A DNA stretch of 64,000 bases from Catenulispora acidiphila DSM 44928 (GTDB taxonomy: Bacteria > Actinomycetota > Actinomycetes > Streptomycetales > Catenulisporaceae), in NCBI RefSeq assembly GCF_000024025.1, contig NC_013131.1:2170001-2234000 (forward strand), written 5' to 3'. The first letter of the stretch is position 1; each line of letters begins with the position of its first letter. Positions 16,042-25,142 of this stretch are shown here, one piece after another. The notes under the pieces are model-generated. The model worked only from the letters and a program-made list of their open reading frames with translations, did no database searches and had not been told where the DNA came from. Position numbers and translations under genes: made by a program.

Positions 16042-18450
16042 GTGCAAAGGACCCGTGCCCTGACCGCCGTCGCGATTTCCGCGAGCACGATCGCCGCGCT
16101 GCTCGCGCTGCCGTCCGCCGAGGCGACGGTGTCCACCGACGTCGTCGTGAACGAGGTGTACGGCGGCGGCGGCAACTCCGGCGCGACCCTGAAGAACGAC
16201 TTCATCGAGCTGCGCAACAACGGGACCGCTCCGGTCTCGCTGGCCTCCTGGTCGGTGCAGTACATCTCCGCCGCGCCCGGCGCCACCACGACGTGGCAGG
16301 TCACCAACCTCACCGGGAGCATCGCTCCGGGCAAGACCTACCTGGTCGGTGAGGCCGCCGGCGCCGGCGGCACCGCGGACCTGCCGGCGCCGGACGCGAC
16401 CGGCGCGATCAACATGAGCGGCACCGCCGGGACCGTCGCGCTGGTCACCTCGCAGACCGCGCTCAGCTGCAAGACGGCCGCGGACTGCGCCGCCGACGCG
16501 AGCGTCAAGGACCTGGTCGGCTACGGCACCGCCGTCATCCACGAGGGCACCGCCGACGCCCCGGCCGCGAGCAACACCGCCTCGGTGGCGCGCGCCGCCG
16601 CCGGCACCGACACCGACCAGAACGGCGCCGACTTCACCGCCGGCGACCCGACCCCGGCCGCCGGCGGCTCCGGCAGCGGCGGCGGCACCCAGCCCGGCCC
16701 GCTGCGCATCCACGACATCCAGGGCGCCGGCTGGGTCTCGCCGGTCAACGGCCAGGCCGTGACCAACGTCCCCGGCATCGTCACCGCGCTGCGCACCAGC
16801 GGCTCCAAGGGTTTCTGGATGCAGGACCCGACCCCGGACGCCAACCCGGCGACCAGCGAGGGGGTCTTCGTCTACACCAGCTCCGCCCCGACCGTCGCGG
16901 TCGGCGACTCGGTCCTGGTCTCCGGCAAGGCGCAGGCGTACTACCCGCTGGCCAGCGGCGACACCGTGGCCACCACCTCGAACCTGTCGGTCACCGAGAT
17001 CGGGACCGCGACCGTCACCGAGGTCAGCAGCGGCAACGCGCTCCCGGCGCCGATCGTGCTCTCGGCGGCGAACGTGCCGGCGACCTACGCCCCGGACCTG
17101 GGCGGCGCGAACATCGAGAGCACGCCGGTCACGCCGTCGCGCTCGGTGCTCGACTTCTACCGCTCGATTCAGGGCATGCGGGTCGAGGTCGACGACGCGC
17201 GCGTGGTCGGTCCCTCCGACGCCTACGGCGAGCAGTACGTGACCGTGAAGCCGAACGAGGCCACCACCTACCGCGGCGGTTCGGAGCTGCTCGGCGAGAA
17301 CCAGACGCCGTCCGGGCGCCTGGAGGTCGTCGCCGCCGACGGCAGCAACCCGCACGTGAGCGTCGGCGACGTCCTCACCGGCGCGACCGTCGGGGCGATG
17401 GACTACTCGCAGTACGGCGGCTTCCTCATCTCCGCCTCGACGGTGGGCACGGTCCAGAACAACCACCTGGCGCCGGTCGTCGCCGACGCGAACCCGGCCA
17501 AGGACCTGTCGGTGGCCACCTACAACGTGGAGAACCTGGCGCCGTCGGACCCCGACAGCAAGTTCCAGCGCCTCGGCGCCGGCATCGTCACCAACCTGGC
17601 CACCCCCGACATCGTCTCGGTCGAGGAGGTCCAGGACAACAGCGGCGCCACCGACGACGGCACGGTCGCCGCCGACCAGACGCTGACCAAGCTCACCGCG
17701 GCCATCGCCGCCGCGGGCGGTCCGAAGTACGCCTGGCGCGAGATCGACCCGGCGAACGACAAGGACGGCGGTCAGCCCGGCGGCAACATCCGCACCGTGT
17801 TCCTGTACAACCCGGCGCGGGTGACCTTCGTCGACACCGGCGCGGCGAGCGTGAACCGCACGACGACCGGCACCCAGGTCGTGAGCAAGCACGGCGAGCC
17901 GGCGCTGAGCCTGTCGCCCGGACGCATCGACCCGGCGAACCCGGTCTGGAACTCCAGCCGCAAGCCGCTGGTCGGGCAGTTCTCCTTCCGCGGCCACGAC
18001 GTCTTCGTCATCGCCAACCACTTCGACGCCAAGCTCGGCGACCAGAACCAGGACGGCCGCTTCCAGTACCCGGCGCAGTCCTCGGCGCTGCAGCGCTCCG
18101 GCCAGGCGCAGGTCGAGCACGACTTCGTGCAGAAGCTGCTGGACGTGGACAAGAAGGCCGACGTGGTGGTCGTGGGCGACCTCAACGACTACCAGTTCAG
18201 CCCGGCGCTGAGCTCGCTGCGCACCGGCACCTCCGACGGCACCGGCCCGTCGATCCTGACCGACCTGATCAGCACCCTGCCGACGAACGAGCAGTACACG
18301 TACGACTACGAGGGTGTCTCCGAGGTGCTCGACCACATCCTGGTCAGCAAGGGCATCAAGGACCTGAGCTACCAGGTGGTGCACGTCAACGCCGAGTACA
18401 CCGACCAGGCCAGCGACCACGACCCGCAGGTGGTGCGGATCAAGCCGTAA
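16042..18450 (+). CDS. Secreted nuclease with lamin-tail and endonuclease/exonuclease/phosphatase domains
   Basis: 802-residue extracellular DNase of the ExeM/NucH type. A signal peptide (~1-28, TRALTAVAISASTIAALLALPSAEA) is followed by a lamin-tail domain (DVVVNEVYGGGGNSG...DFIELRNNG, ~33-180), an OB-like middle region starting RIHDIQGAGWVSPVNGQ and containing KGFWMQDP, and a C-terminal EEP nuclease (~490-800) with VATYNVENL, VSVEEVQDN (catalytic Glu), NHFDAKLG, VVVGDLND and ASDHDPQVV, the acidic and His residues of the fold. GTG 16042 is preceded by GAGGAG. It converges with a secreted ribonuclease gene, suggesting a role in extracellular nucleic-acid scavenging. Confidence 0.88.
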   Translation: MQRTRALTAVAISASTIAALLALPSAEATVSTDVVVNEVYGGGGNSGATLKNDFIELRNNGTAPVSLASWSVQYISAAPGATTTWQVTNLTGSIAPGKTYLVGEAAGAGGTADLPAPDATGAINMSGTAGTVALVTSQTALSCKTAADCAADASVKDLVGYGTAVIHEGTADAPAASNTASVARAAAGTDTDQNGADFTAGDPTPAAGGSGSGGGTQPGPLRIHDIQGAGWVSPVNGQAVTNVPGIVTALRTSGSKGFWMQDPTPDANPATSEGVFVYTSSAPTVAVGDSVLVSGKAQAYYPLASGDTVATTSNLSVTEIGTATVTEVSSGNALPAPIVLSAANVPATYAPDLGGANIESTPVTPSRSVLDFYRSIQGMRVEVDDARVVGPSDAYGEQYVTVKPNEATTYRGGSELLGENQTPSGRLEVVAADGSNPHVSVGDVLTGATVGAMDYSQYGGFLISASTVGTVQNNHLAPVVADANPAKDLSVATYNVENLAPSDPDSKFQRLGAGIVTNLATPDIVSVEEVQDNSGATDDGTVAADQTLTKLTAAIAAAGGPKYAWREIDPANDKDGGQPGGNIRTVFLYNPARVTFVDTGAASVNRTTTGTQVVSKHGEPALSLSPGRIDPANPVWNSSRKPLVGQFSFRGHDVFVIANHFDAKLGDQNQDGRFQYPAQSSALQRSGQAQVEHDFVQKLLDVDKKADVVVVGDLNDYQFSPALSSLRTGTSDGTGPSILTDLISTLPTNEQYTYDYEGVSEVLDHILVSKGIKDLSYQVVHVNAEYTDQASDHDPQVVRIKP

Positions 18451-18482
18451 GGCCTCAAGCCGTAAGCCTTCGCCGCACTGAA

Positions 18483-18520
18483 CACATGCGCCGCCGTCGA
18501 ATCCGACGGCGGCGCATGTG
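18483..18520. terminator. Bidirectional hairpin terminator, 17-bp perfect stem
   Basis: CACATGCGCCGCCGTCG (18483-18499) pairs perfectly with 18504-18520 across a 4-base AATC loop, and GTGTTTTC follows on the plus strand. It lies between the converging nuclease and ribonuclease genes and should stop transcription from both sides. Confidence 0.9.
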
Positions 18521-18542
18521 GTGTTTTCAGGGCCGAAAACCC

Positions 18543-18965
18543 TTACGACAGCGCGTAGAAGTCGCTGTAGTGGTCCGGGGAGTACCAGACCTGCCCGGTG
18601 TTCATGTCCACGACGATCCGGACCGCGTCGCGGTGCGCGCCGCACGCGCGCGGGTTGACGTCGAACTCCTGGAAGCTGTCGCCGGAGGGCAGCTGGCCGT
18701 CGTCGTTGTAGTAGGTGCCGCCGGCGTAGTTGCACTTGCCGTTCGGCCAGTCGTACCAGCCGCGCGAGCTCGGGTAGTTCATCGACTCCCACGTCGAGTT
18801 CGCCGAGGCCGCCGCCGAGCAGCCGCTGACGGTGCACGAGCCGTACACGGTCGCGTCGGCGGCGGGACTGGCGACGACGGTGACGGTGACGGCGGACGCG
18901 GTGGCGGCGAAGCCCACGGCGAGCCGCTGGGTCCAGGACAGGCCGAATCGGCGCAGGGACGACAT
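18543..18965 (-). CDS. Secreted guanyl-specific ribonuclease (RNase Sa/barnase-like)
   Basis: 140-residue precursor. Signal peptide ~1-38 (LSWTQRLAVGFAATASAVTVTVVASPAADA), then a ~100-residue mature enzyme. The C-terminal pattern matches the N1/T1/Sa family: catalytic Glu in SFQEFDVN, Arg in DAVRIVV and His in SPDHYSDFYAL, in the expected order and spacing. Six cysteines in the mature part could form disulfides. Start 18965 has GGAGG 4 bases upstream, better than 19001. No intracellular inhibitor (barstar-like) gene is adjacent, consistent with RNases that are toxic only after folding outside. Confidence 0.75.
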   Translation of the reverse strand: MSSLRRFGLSWTQRLAVGFAATASAVTVTVVASPAADATVYGSCTVSGCSAAASANSTWESMNYPSSRGWYDWPNGKCNYAGGTYYNDDGQLPSGDSFQEFDVNPRACGAHRDAVRIVVDMNTGQVWYSPDHYSDFYALS

Positions 18966-19082
18966 GGAACCTCCGGGTCGGTGGAAGGTGGTCACCGACA
19001 CTGTGACGCCGAATCAGGGTGTCCGCTACAGGGCAACCCCTGGATATCGGGTCCTGATATAAAGGTTCATCTGTCAGGGCTC

Positions 19083-19129
19083 GGATACGTTCCGTATCCG
19101 TCGCCGGGTGTTTGCCAAAGATCCTTTGG
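19083..19129. repeat. Two small hairpins downstream of the CHAD gene
   Basis: GGATACG-ttc-CGTATCC (19083-19099) and CCAAAG-atc-CTTTGG (19115-19129) are perfect short hairpins located 27-73 bases past the CHAD stop codon on the minus strand. They may serve as terminators although no T-run follows. Confidence 0.4.
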
Positions 19130-19155
19130 GGCGCACATCCGTGCGTACTTCTCGT

Positions 19156-19974
19156 CTACCGAAGGCTCGGGCGCGCAGCCTTCCACGCCTTGCGAACCTG
19201 CCGGTCGAAGTCGCGGGAGTCGCAGCGCACCAGCCCGAGCAGCACGCCGTAGGTGAACGCGTCCTCTCCGGCTTGGTGCGCGCCGGCGGCCAGATCGGTG
19301 AGCGCGGCGGCGGTGACGACTCGGTCGTGTTCTTCGCCGAGCACGTCTTGCAGTGCCTTGATGGGCTTGGCGTCGGGCAGCCCGAGCGCCTCGGCGGCGT
19401 AGCGGGCGCGGCGCGCTGCCTTGCGCGCGTCGTGCATCGCGGTGTCGCGCTCGGCGCCGTGCGGCATCGGGAGCGCCGCCCGCATGCGCTTGCGGACTTT
19501 TTTGTGCAGGCGCGACAGATCCGGGTCCTTGCCGGGCTTGGCCGTGCGGAAGTAGGCGTCGAGGCTTTTCAGGAGGCTGCGATAGCGCGGCGAGTCCAGC
19601 GCGTCCGTCACGACGCCGAGCGCTGATTCCCGCTCGAGGGCGAACACCGCCTCGACCCGCTGCTTGACCGGACCGAGCACGTACTCCGACGGTGTCCGCT
19701 TGAGCAGGTCGAGCACCAGTTCCGCGAGCACCTCGGCCTCGCGTGCCGGACCCAGCGCGTCGCCGAGCCAGCCCAGTTCCTCGATCAGTCCGAGTCGTTT
19801 CTTGGTGCTGGGGAGCACGTCTTCGAACGTCCGCAGGTTCGCGCGCAGTGTGCGCGCAGCGACGCGCATCTGGTGCACGGCGTCGGGAGCGTCGGCGCGG
19901 ACGTCCGGCTCCAGGGTGGCGAGTGCGTCGGCTTTGGATTGCAAGGATGTCAGGAGGCTCATGCCGTGAGTCAT
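19156..19974 (-). CDS. CHAD-domain protein
   Basis: 272-residue helical protein with conserved His/Arg/Lys-rich repeats of the CHAD family: DAPDAVHQMRVAARTLRANLRTF, then LSRLHKKVRKRMRAAL and TAMHDARKAARRARYAAEALG. CHAD domains bind inorganic polyphosphate through these basic surfaces (family knowledge). It has no fused CYTH domain. ATG 19974 overlaps the preceding gene's stop as ATGA, so its translation is coupled to the M15-like lipoprotein gene. A link between polyphosphate and a cell-wall peptidase is not obvious. Confidence 0.87.
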   Translation of the reverse strand: MTHGMSLLTSLQSKADALATLEPDVRADAPDAVHQMRVAARTLRANLRTFEDVLPSTKKRLGLIEELGWLGDALGPAREAEVLAELVLDLLKRTPSEYVLGPVKQRVEAVFALERESALGVVTDALDSPRYRSLLKSLDAYFRTAKPGKDPDLSRLHKKVRKRMRAALPMPHGAERDTAMHDARKAARRARYAAEALGLPDAKPIKALQDVLGEEHDRVVTAAALTDLAAGAHQAGEDAFTYGVLLGLVRCDSRDFDRQVRKAWKAARPSLR

Positions 19975-20918
19975 GTGGTGAATCCCATGTGCACGTGGTC
20001 GTGATGCGTGCGGTCGCTGAAGAACTGCGGGCCCGACAGTTGCCGGGGTCCGCCGACGTTGTAGGAGCCGAGTGCCGCGGCGCGGCGCATCAGGTTGTCG
20101 ACGAGCGCCGTCGGGGTGGCGGGGTTCACGACAGCGTTGCCGTCGATCCGCCATACGTCAACCGCCCGCCCGCGCGGATGGTCCGAGGGGCGGGTGGTGC
20201 CGAAGACGTCGATCGGGTGGCCGGAGCGGACGACGCTGACGGCCAGCTCGTGCTCCTTCGCCAGTTCGAGCAGGACGTTCAGGACGCTGTCGTGCACCTG
20301 GCCGCTGCGCACGTCGGCAGCCGCGGCCGCCGGGAGGCTGACGCGGGAGGAGGCGAGCAGAGCGGTCGCGGCGGAGGAGGGGGCGGAGGTCGGCGCGCCG
20401 GGCTGGGAGGGGTTCACCTGCGTGACGCGCCAGCGGGGCGATGCCTGGACCAGGCGGACGTCGTAGGTGGCGACGCTGGTGACGACCAGGACGCTGGCCG
20501 AGGTGTCCAGCAGGCCGCCGTATTGGGCGTCGTAGATCTGGAGATCGGGCCGGTTGAGCTGGGCGATGATGTGCTCGACGGCGACGGCTTTGACGTCGGG
20601 CTCCAACTCGCCGGGGCCGGGCGTCCAGAGGGCGGCGGCCGGCGATGACGGTCCGCCGGGGGTGACGCCGGTCGACGGCTTGGTCGCCGAGGAGCTGGTT
20701 GGCGATGGCGACGGCGATGGCGAAGACGCCGCCGACGAGCCTGATGGCGAAGACGACGCCGACGGCGAGGAGCCTGACGGCGAGGAGGTCGTCCCGGTCG
20801 TCGGCGAGCTCGTCGGCGCGCCGTCGGCGTTCCCGTGCGAGGAGTCGCACGCCCCGGTGAACGCCGCCGCGCCGAGTGCCGCGATGCCGCCCCGGAGAAT
20901 CGTCCGCCTTGTGCTCAT
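19971..20918 (-). CDS. Tat-type lipoprotein with M15-like peptidase/Hedgehog-like domain
   Basis: 315 residues. The N-terminus STRRTILRGGIAALGAAAFTGAC has a twin-arginine signal and ends in a lipobox Cys (~24), so the protein is likely anchored outside the membrane. A Ser/Pro/Thr-rich stalk (~25-95) is followed by a folded part. The C-terminal region has the zinc-ligand pattern of M15/VanY-like enzymes: SDHPRGRAVDVW (His and Asp) and HHDHVHMGF (His-X-His). Expected activity is cleavage of peptidoglycan peptides, though catalytic function is not proven. The gene overlaps the CHAD gene by 4 bases. Confidence 0.78.
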   Translation of the reverse strand: MSTRRTILRGGIAALGAAAFTGACDSSHGNADGAPTSSPTTGTTSSPSGSSPSASSSPSGSSAASSPSPSPSPTSSSATKPSTGVTPGGPSSPAAALWTPGPGELEPDVKAVAVEHIIAQLNRPDLQIYDAQYGGLLDTSASVLVVTSVATYDVRLVQASPRWRVTQVNPSQPGAPTSAPSSAATALLASSRVSLPAAAAADVRSGQVHDSVLNVLLELAKEHELAVSVVRSGHPIDVFGTTRPSDHPRGRAVDVWRIDGNAVVNPATPTALVDNLMRRAAALGSYNVGGPRQLSGPQFFSDRTHHDHVHMGFTT

Positions 20919-21010
20919 ACGCTTCAGTATCCGTCAGAATCCCCACGGGGCGCGCAAAGAGCGCCGCGCCGCGGCTGACGAGCCGCCGTGCCGGGAGTAC
21001 GGTGCGAGGT

Positions 21011-21784
21011 ATGACGCTGCTGGTCCAGCTGGCTGAGGCGGTCGCCGCCGGGACGATCGAGGTCGTCGATCTCACCGCGCCGCTGTCGCACGAGACACCG
21101 ATCCTGCACCTGCCCGAGCCCTTCAATAACACGGTCCAGTTCTCGCTGCGCGAGATCAGCCGCTACGACGAGCGCGGTCCGGCCTGGTACTGGAACGACA
21201 TCGTCACCGGCGAGCACGTCGGGACGCACTTCGACGCGCCGGTGCACTGGATCACCGGACGTGACGGCGAGGACGTCTCGCAGGTCGCGCCCCGGCGCCT
21301 GATCGGTCCGGCGGTGGTGCTGGACGCCTCCGAGCGCGCCGCGCAGGATCCGGACCACCTGCTCCAGGTGGAGGACGTGCGCGAGTGGGAGTCCAAGTAC
21401 GGTCCGCTGCCGGAGGGCGGCTGGCTGTTGTATCGCACCGGATGGGACGCTCGTGCCGGTGACCAGGCGGCGTTCCTCAACGCGAACGAGACCGGTCCGC
21501 ACAGCCCCGGGTTCTCGGTGGAGTGCGCGAAGTGGCTCGCGGAGGAGACGCCGCTGCAGGGCATCGGGGTGGAGACCGTCGGTACCGATGCCGGCGCCGC
21601 TCACAGCTTCGACCCGCCGTTCCCGTGCCACTCCTCCATGCTCGGCGCCGGCAAGTACGGGCTGACGCAGTTGCGGAACCTGGATCGGCTGCCGGCGCGG
21701 GGCGCCGTGCTGATCGCGGCGCCGTTGCCGATCGTGCGGGGGTCGGGGAGCCCGGCGCGGGTGCTGGCGCTGGTCGAGCACTAG
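21011..21784 (+). CDS. Cyclase-family (kynurenine formamidase-like) metal hydrolase
   Basis: 257 residues. The signature HVGTHFDAPVHW (~75-86) is the metal-binding HxGTHxDxPxH motif, and a further block VETVGTDAG plus PPFPCHSSML matches the family's second half. Members hydrolyse N-formylkynurenine or related amides, or cyclise substrates; the exact substrate is unknown here. ATG 21011 is chosen because the family's first strand (IEVVDLTAPLSHETPI) begins ~17 residues in. The ThDP-enzyme gene follows 250 bases downstream. Confidence 0.82.
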   Translation: MTLLVQLAEAVAAGTIEVVDLTAPLSHETPILHLPEPFNNTVQFSLREISRYDERGPAWYWNDIVTGEHVGTHFDAPVHWITGRDGEDVSQVAPRRLIGPAVVLDASERAAQDPDHLLQVEDVREWESKYGPLPEGGWLLYRTGWDARAGDQAAFLNANETGPHSPGFSVECAKWLAEETPLQGIGVETVGTDAGAAHSFDPPFPCHSSMLGAGKYGLTQLRNLDRLPARGAVLIAAPLPIVRGSGSPARVLALVEH

Positions 21785-22037
21785 GGGTGACGCTGGCGCG
21801 GCGGGGCGTGGCAGTGCGTGCCGGGTCGTGTCTGGTTTGGAAGCGCGGGGGAGGGCTGGGCGTACTGCGTGGTCGTCGCGGCCCTGTTCGGTCTGGCGGC
21901 CGGGGCGTTAGTCGGGTCGGGGGCTCGGCGGGGGTACGCGTGTTCGGCGTGCGCTCCTTGCTCGATTCGTGATCCACCGTTGTGAAGCGCGCCCCGGCGG
22001 GTAGGAACCTGCTGCGTCCCGAGCGATCGGAGGACCC

Positions 22038-23681
22038 ATGTCCGTTGAAGCGACCGTTGCCTCCGAAGTCGGCAAGACCCTGCGCGAAGCAGGCGCCGAC
22101 GTGGTGTTCGGGGTTGTCGGCAGTGGCAACTTCCATGTCACCAATGCGTTGGTCGATGCCGGCGCGCGGTTCGTCGCGGCACGGCACGAGGGTGGTGCCG
22201 CCACGATGGCCGATGCCTATGCGCGCGCCAGTGGTGGGCTCGGGGTGCTGTCCGTGCATCAGGGCCCTGGTCTCACTAATGCGATGACCGGTATTGCTGA
22301 AGCTGCTAAGAGCCGCACGCCGTTGGTTGTTTTGGCGGCTGAGGCGACATCTCGGCTGTCGAACTTCTGGGTTGACCAGAATGCTCTGGCACGGGCTGTC
22401 GGTGCGTTGCCGCGGCGTGTGAACAGCGCCAGATCCGCGCGTGCCGACACGCTGACGGCTGTCGCGACCGCGCAATCCGAGCGGCGGACCGTGATTCTCA
22501 ATCTGCCGCTGGATGTGCAGCAGCAGCGGGTCGAGGCCGGGAAGCGGTTCGGCTTGCTGTCCGGCGCGACGACCGTGCATCCCAGTGAGAACGACATCTC
22601 TGCGCTTGCCGCGCTGCTGGAGGAAGCCGAACGGCCGGTGTTCATCGCGGGGCGGGGCGCGCGGCTGGCCGACGCCGGGGAGGCGATCGCCGCGTTGGCC
22701 GAGCGTTCCGGCGCGCTGCTGGCGACCTCGGCGGCGGCGCGCGGGCTGTTTCGCGGCGATCCGTTCGACCTCGACGTCAGCGGAGGGTTCGCCACGCCGC
22801 TGGCCGCCGAGCTGATCCGGTCCGCGGACCTGATCGTCGGCTGGGGGTGCGGGCTGAACATGTGGACGTTGCGCCACGGCACGCTCATCGCCCCCGACGC
22901 CAAGGTGGCGCAGGTCGACACCGAACAGGACGCGCTGGGGCGGCACCGGCGCGTGGACCTCGGCGTGGTCGGCGACGCGACGGACACCGCACGCCAGGTC
23001 GCCGACCGGGTGTCGGCCAAGCACGGCTACCGCTCGCGCGAGATCGCCGGCTCGGTGCGAAGCGAGGGCCGCTGGCCGCAGATCCCGTTCGCCGACCGCT
23101 CCACCGCCGACCGCATCGACCCCCGCACGCTGTCCGCCGAACTCAACACCCTGCTTCCCACCGAGCGCACCGTCGCCGTCGACTCCGGCAACTTCATGGG
23201 CTACCCGGTGATGTACCTGGACGTCCCCGATGCCGAAGGACTCGTGTTCACCCAGGCCTACCAGTCCATCGGACTCGGCCTGGCGACCGCGATCGGCGCC
23301 GCCCTGGCCCGCCCGGACCGCCTCACCATCGCAGCCCTCGGCGACGGCGGCGCCCTGATGTCGGTCACCGAACTGGAGACCGCCGTCCGCGAACAGCTGG
23401 GACTGCTCATCGTGGTCTACAACGACGCGGCATACGGCGCCGAGGTCCACCACTTCGGCCCGAACGGCGACGACCTGGCCACCGTGACCTTTCCCGACAC
23501 CGACATCGCCGCCATCGCCCGCGGCTTCGGCTGCGAAGCCGCAACCATCCGCACCCCCGAAGACCTCAAGGTGATCGCACCCTGGCTCGCCGGCCCCCGC
23601 GACCGCCCCCTGCTGCTCGACGCGAAGGTCGTCGCCGACGAGGCCTCCTGGTGGCTGGAGGAGGCCTTCCGCGGGCACTGA
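22038..23681 (+). CDS. Thiamine diphosphate-dependent enzyme, acetolactate synthase-like
   Basis: 547-residue three-domain enzyme. The N-terminal domain has the catalytic Glu region in RFVAARHEGGAATMADAYARASG and VLSVHQGPGLTNA; the central domain (RPVFIAGRGA) is present; the C-terminal ThDP-binding motif is ALGDGGALMSVTELETAVREQLGLLIVVYNDAAYG (GDG...N). Family members include acetolactate synthase, benzoylformate decarboxylase and related carboligases. No small regulatory subunit follows, so a catabolic decarboxylase/lyase role is more likely than branched-chain amino-acid synthesis. GGAGG lies 4 bases before the start. Confidence 0.85.
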   Translation: MSVEATVASEVGKTLREAGADVVFGVVGSGNFHVTNALVDAGARFVAARHEGGAATMADAYARASGGLGVLSVHQGPGLTNAMTGIAEAAKSRTPLVVLAAEATSRLSNFWVDQNALARAVGALPRRVNSARSARADTLTAVATAQSERRTVILNLPLDVQQQRVEAGKRFGLLSGATTVHPSENDISALAALLEEAERPVFIAGRGARLADAGEAIAALAERSGALLATSAAARGLFRGDPFDLDVSGGFATPLAAELIRSADLIVGWGCGLNMWTLRHGTLIAPDAKVAQVDTEQDALGRHRRVDLGVVGDATDTARQVADRVSAKHGYRSREIAGSVRSEGRWPQIPFADRSTADRIDPRTLSAELNTLLPTERTVAVDSGNFMGYPVMYLDVPDAEGLVFTQAYQSIGLGLATAIGAALARPDRLTIAALGDGGALMSVTELETAVREQLGLLIVVYNDAAYGAEVHHFGPNGDDLATVTFPDTDIAAIARGFGCEAATIRTPEDLKVIAPWLAGPRDRPLLLDAKVVADEASWWLEEAFRGH

Positions 23682-23705
23682 GGCGGGTGGTGCGCGGCTG
23701 GCGCT

Positions 23706-24117
23706 CGCGGGTGCGGTTGGTTGGTGGGTTTTCAAAGCTTTTTACGGCTTCGCGCGGGTTGAAGAAGGCCTCGCAGGGGGCGCAGTTCGGTGGAGGGTGT
23801 GCGGGCTGCGATGGCGGCTGGCGGTTGAGGCTGTCCGCGACTGGCGGCATACGGCACGACCCCTCCTGGAGCGAGTGCCGCTCGCCGTGCAGGCCCTGCT
23901 TTCGACCTTGACTTCATGTGCCACCAAACGCAGCCGCCACCCGCCAACCCCCACGCGTGCGCAGTGACTTGGACCGGCGCGCGGTCGTGGACATGAAACA
24001 CCGCCGGCCGCCAGCGCAACCCGGACACCCTTCACCGAACTGCGCCCCAGCGAGGCCATCAAACCATGCTCGAAGACGTAAAAAGCTTCTCAAAGCCCAT
24101 CAACCAACCGCACTCGC
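23706..24117. repeat. Long imperfect inverted repeat (two ~118-bp arms)
   Basis: The left arm (~23706-23824) is an inverted copy of the right arm (~24001-24117), roughly 80-85% identical by hand alignment with only short indels. Shared blocks include GTGCGGTTGGTTG, AAGCTTTTTACG, GGCCTCGC and GCGCAGTTCGGTG. A ~176-base spacer separates the arms. It fills most of the 497-base gap between the converging ThDP-enzyme and permease genes. It could be a fold-back element, a non-autonomous mobile element or a structured transcript. Confidence 0.78.
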
Positions 24118-24178
24118 CCATATCGTGCCAGGCACGCGTGATATGGAGGATCCACCGAAGCATGCCGCCGGATACGCC

Positions 24179-25123
24179 CTACTTCAAAGTCCCCGCCGTC
24201 AGTCCGGCCTGCACCTGGCGCTGGAAGGACAGATACACCGCCATCACCGGCAGCATCGCGATCGTCATGCCCGCGAACAGGGCGGGGAAGTCGCCGCTGT
24301 AGCCCTGCGCCACCATGAGGGACACCAGGCCCTGCGACAGCATGTAGTGCGGTGCCTCGCCGTGTTGGGACTGCATCAGGACCACGGGGAGCAGGTACTG
24401 GTTCCACTGGCCCAGGATGTTGAAGATGCCCACGCTGATCAGGCCGGGTTTGGCCATCGGGAGCATCACCTGGAAGAAGGCGCGGGTGTGGGAGGCGCCG
24501 TCGATCTGGGCTGCTTCGAAGACTGCTGAGGGGAGTGTTTTGAAGAAGGAGTGCAGGAAGAACACCGTGAAGGGCATCGAGAAGGCGACGTAGACCAGGA
24601 CCAGGCCTTGGTAGGTGTTCAGCATGTGCAGCTTGCTCACCTGGAAGAACAGGGGGACCAGGGCCAGGTAGACCGGGAGCATCACGCCGGAGACGAACAG
24701 GTAGTAGATGAACCTGTTGCCGCGGAACTCGAAGCGGGCCAGGACGTAGGCCGCCATGGCGCCGAGCAGCATCGTCAGGGACACCGAGAACACCAGGACG
24801 ATGAGGGTGTCCTTCAGGTAGGTGCTGATGCCGGTGTGCCAGGCGCGGCTGAAGGCGTCGAAGGAGAAGTGGTGGGGCCAGGACCAGGCGCTGCCGTTGA
24901 GTTCGCTGGTGTTCTTGAAGGCGCCGAGGATCACCCACAGGACCGGGCCCAGGACCATGATGGCCCAGACCGCCATGAAGCCGGTGCCGAATACGTTCAG
25001 GGTCGCGCCGGATTCGCCGAAGCGGCCCGCGCGCTCGCCTTTGCCGGGCTTGCCGGGCTTGCCGGGTTTGCCGCCCGCCGTCTTGGCGGTCGTCGGCGAG
25101 GTCTCCGTCATGTCCGCTGCCAT
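24179..25123 (-). CDS. Carbohydrate ABC transporter permease, MalG/NgcG-like
   Basis: Inner-membrane permease of the CUT1 sugar-import family, 314 residues. About six membrane helices follow a cytoplasmic leader that contains a GKPGKPGKPGKG repeat (~18-29). The EAA loop that contacts the ATPase is FEAAQIDGASHTRAFFQVMLPMAKPG (~208-232). It is last in the binding protein/permease/permease cluster and probably pairs with the gene at 25143. No ATPase gene is nearby; in related actinomycetes such importers share an MsiK-type ATPase encoded elsewhere. Confidence 0.87.
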   Translation of the reverse strand: MAADMTETSPTTAKTAGGKPGKPGKPGKGERAGRFGESGATLNVFGTGFMAVWAIMVLGPVLWVILGAFKNTSELNGSAWSWPHHFSFDAFSRAWHTGISTYLKDTLIVLVFSVSLTMLLGAMAAYVLARFEFRGNRFIYYLFVSGVMLPVYLALVPLFFQVSKLHMLNTYQGLVLVYVAFSMPFTVFFLHSFFKTLPSAVFEAAQIDGASHTRAFFQVMLPMAKPGLISVGIFNILGQWNQYLLPVVLMQSQHGEAPHYMLSQGLVSLMVAQGYSGDFPALFAGMTIAMLPVMAVYLSFQRQVQAGLTAGTLK

Positions 25124-25142
25124 GTCGTCTCTTCCTCCGCGC

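Noticed and set aside
15952-18837. A 961-codon minus-strand frame opposite the secreted nuclease gene
   Set aside because: It is antisense to a gene with clear domains and signal peptide, is rich in Arg/Gly/Val/His as expected of GC-driven shadow frames, and shows no motif.
20158-21132. A 324-codon minus-strand frame across the M15-like lipoprotein gene
   Set aside because: It is a shifted shadow frame of a gene with a Tat signal, lipobox and zinc-ligand motifs.
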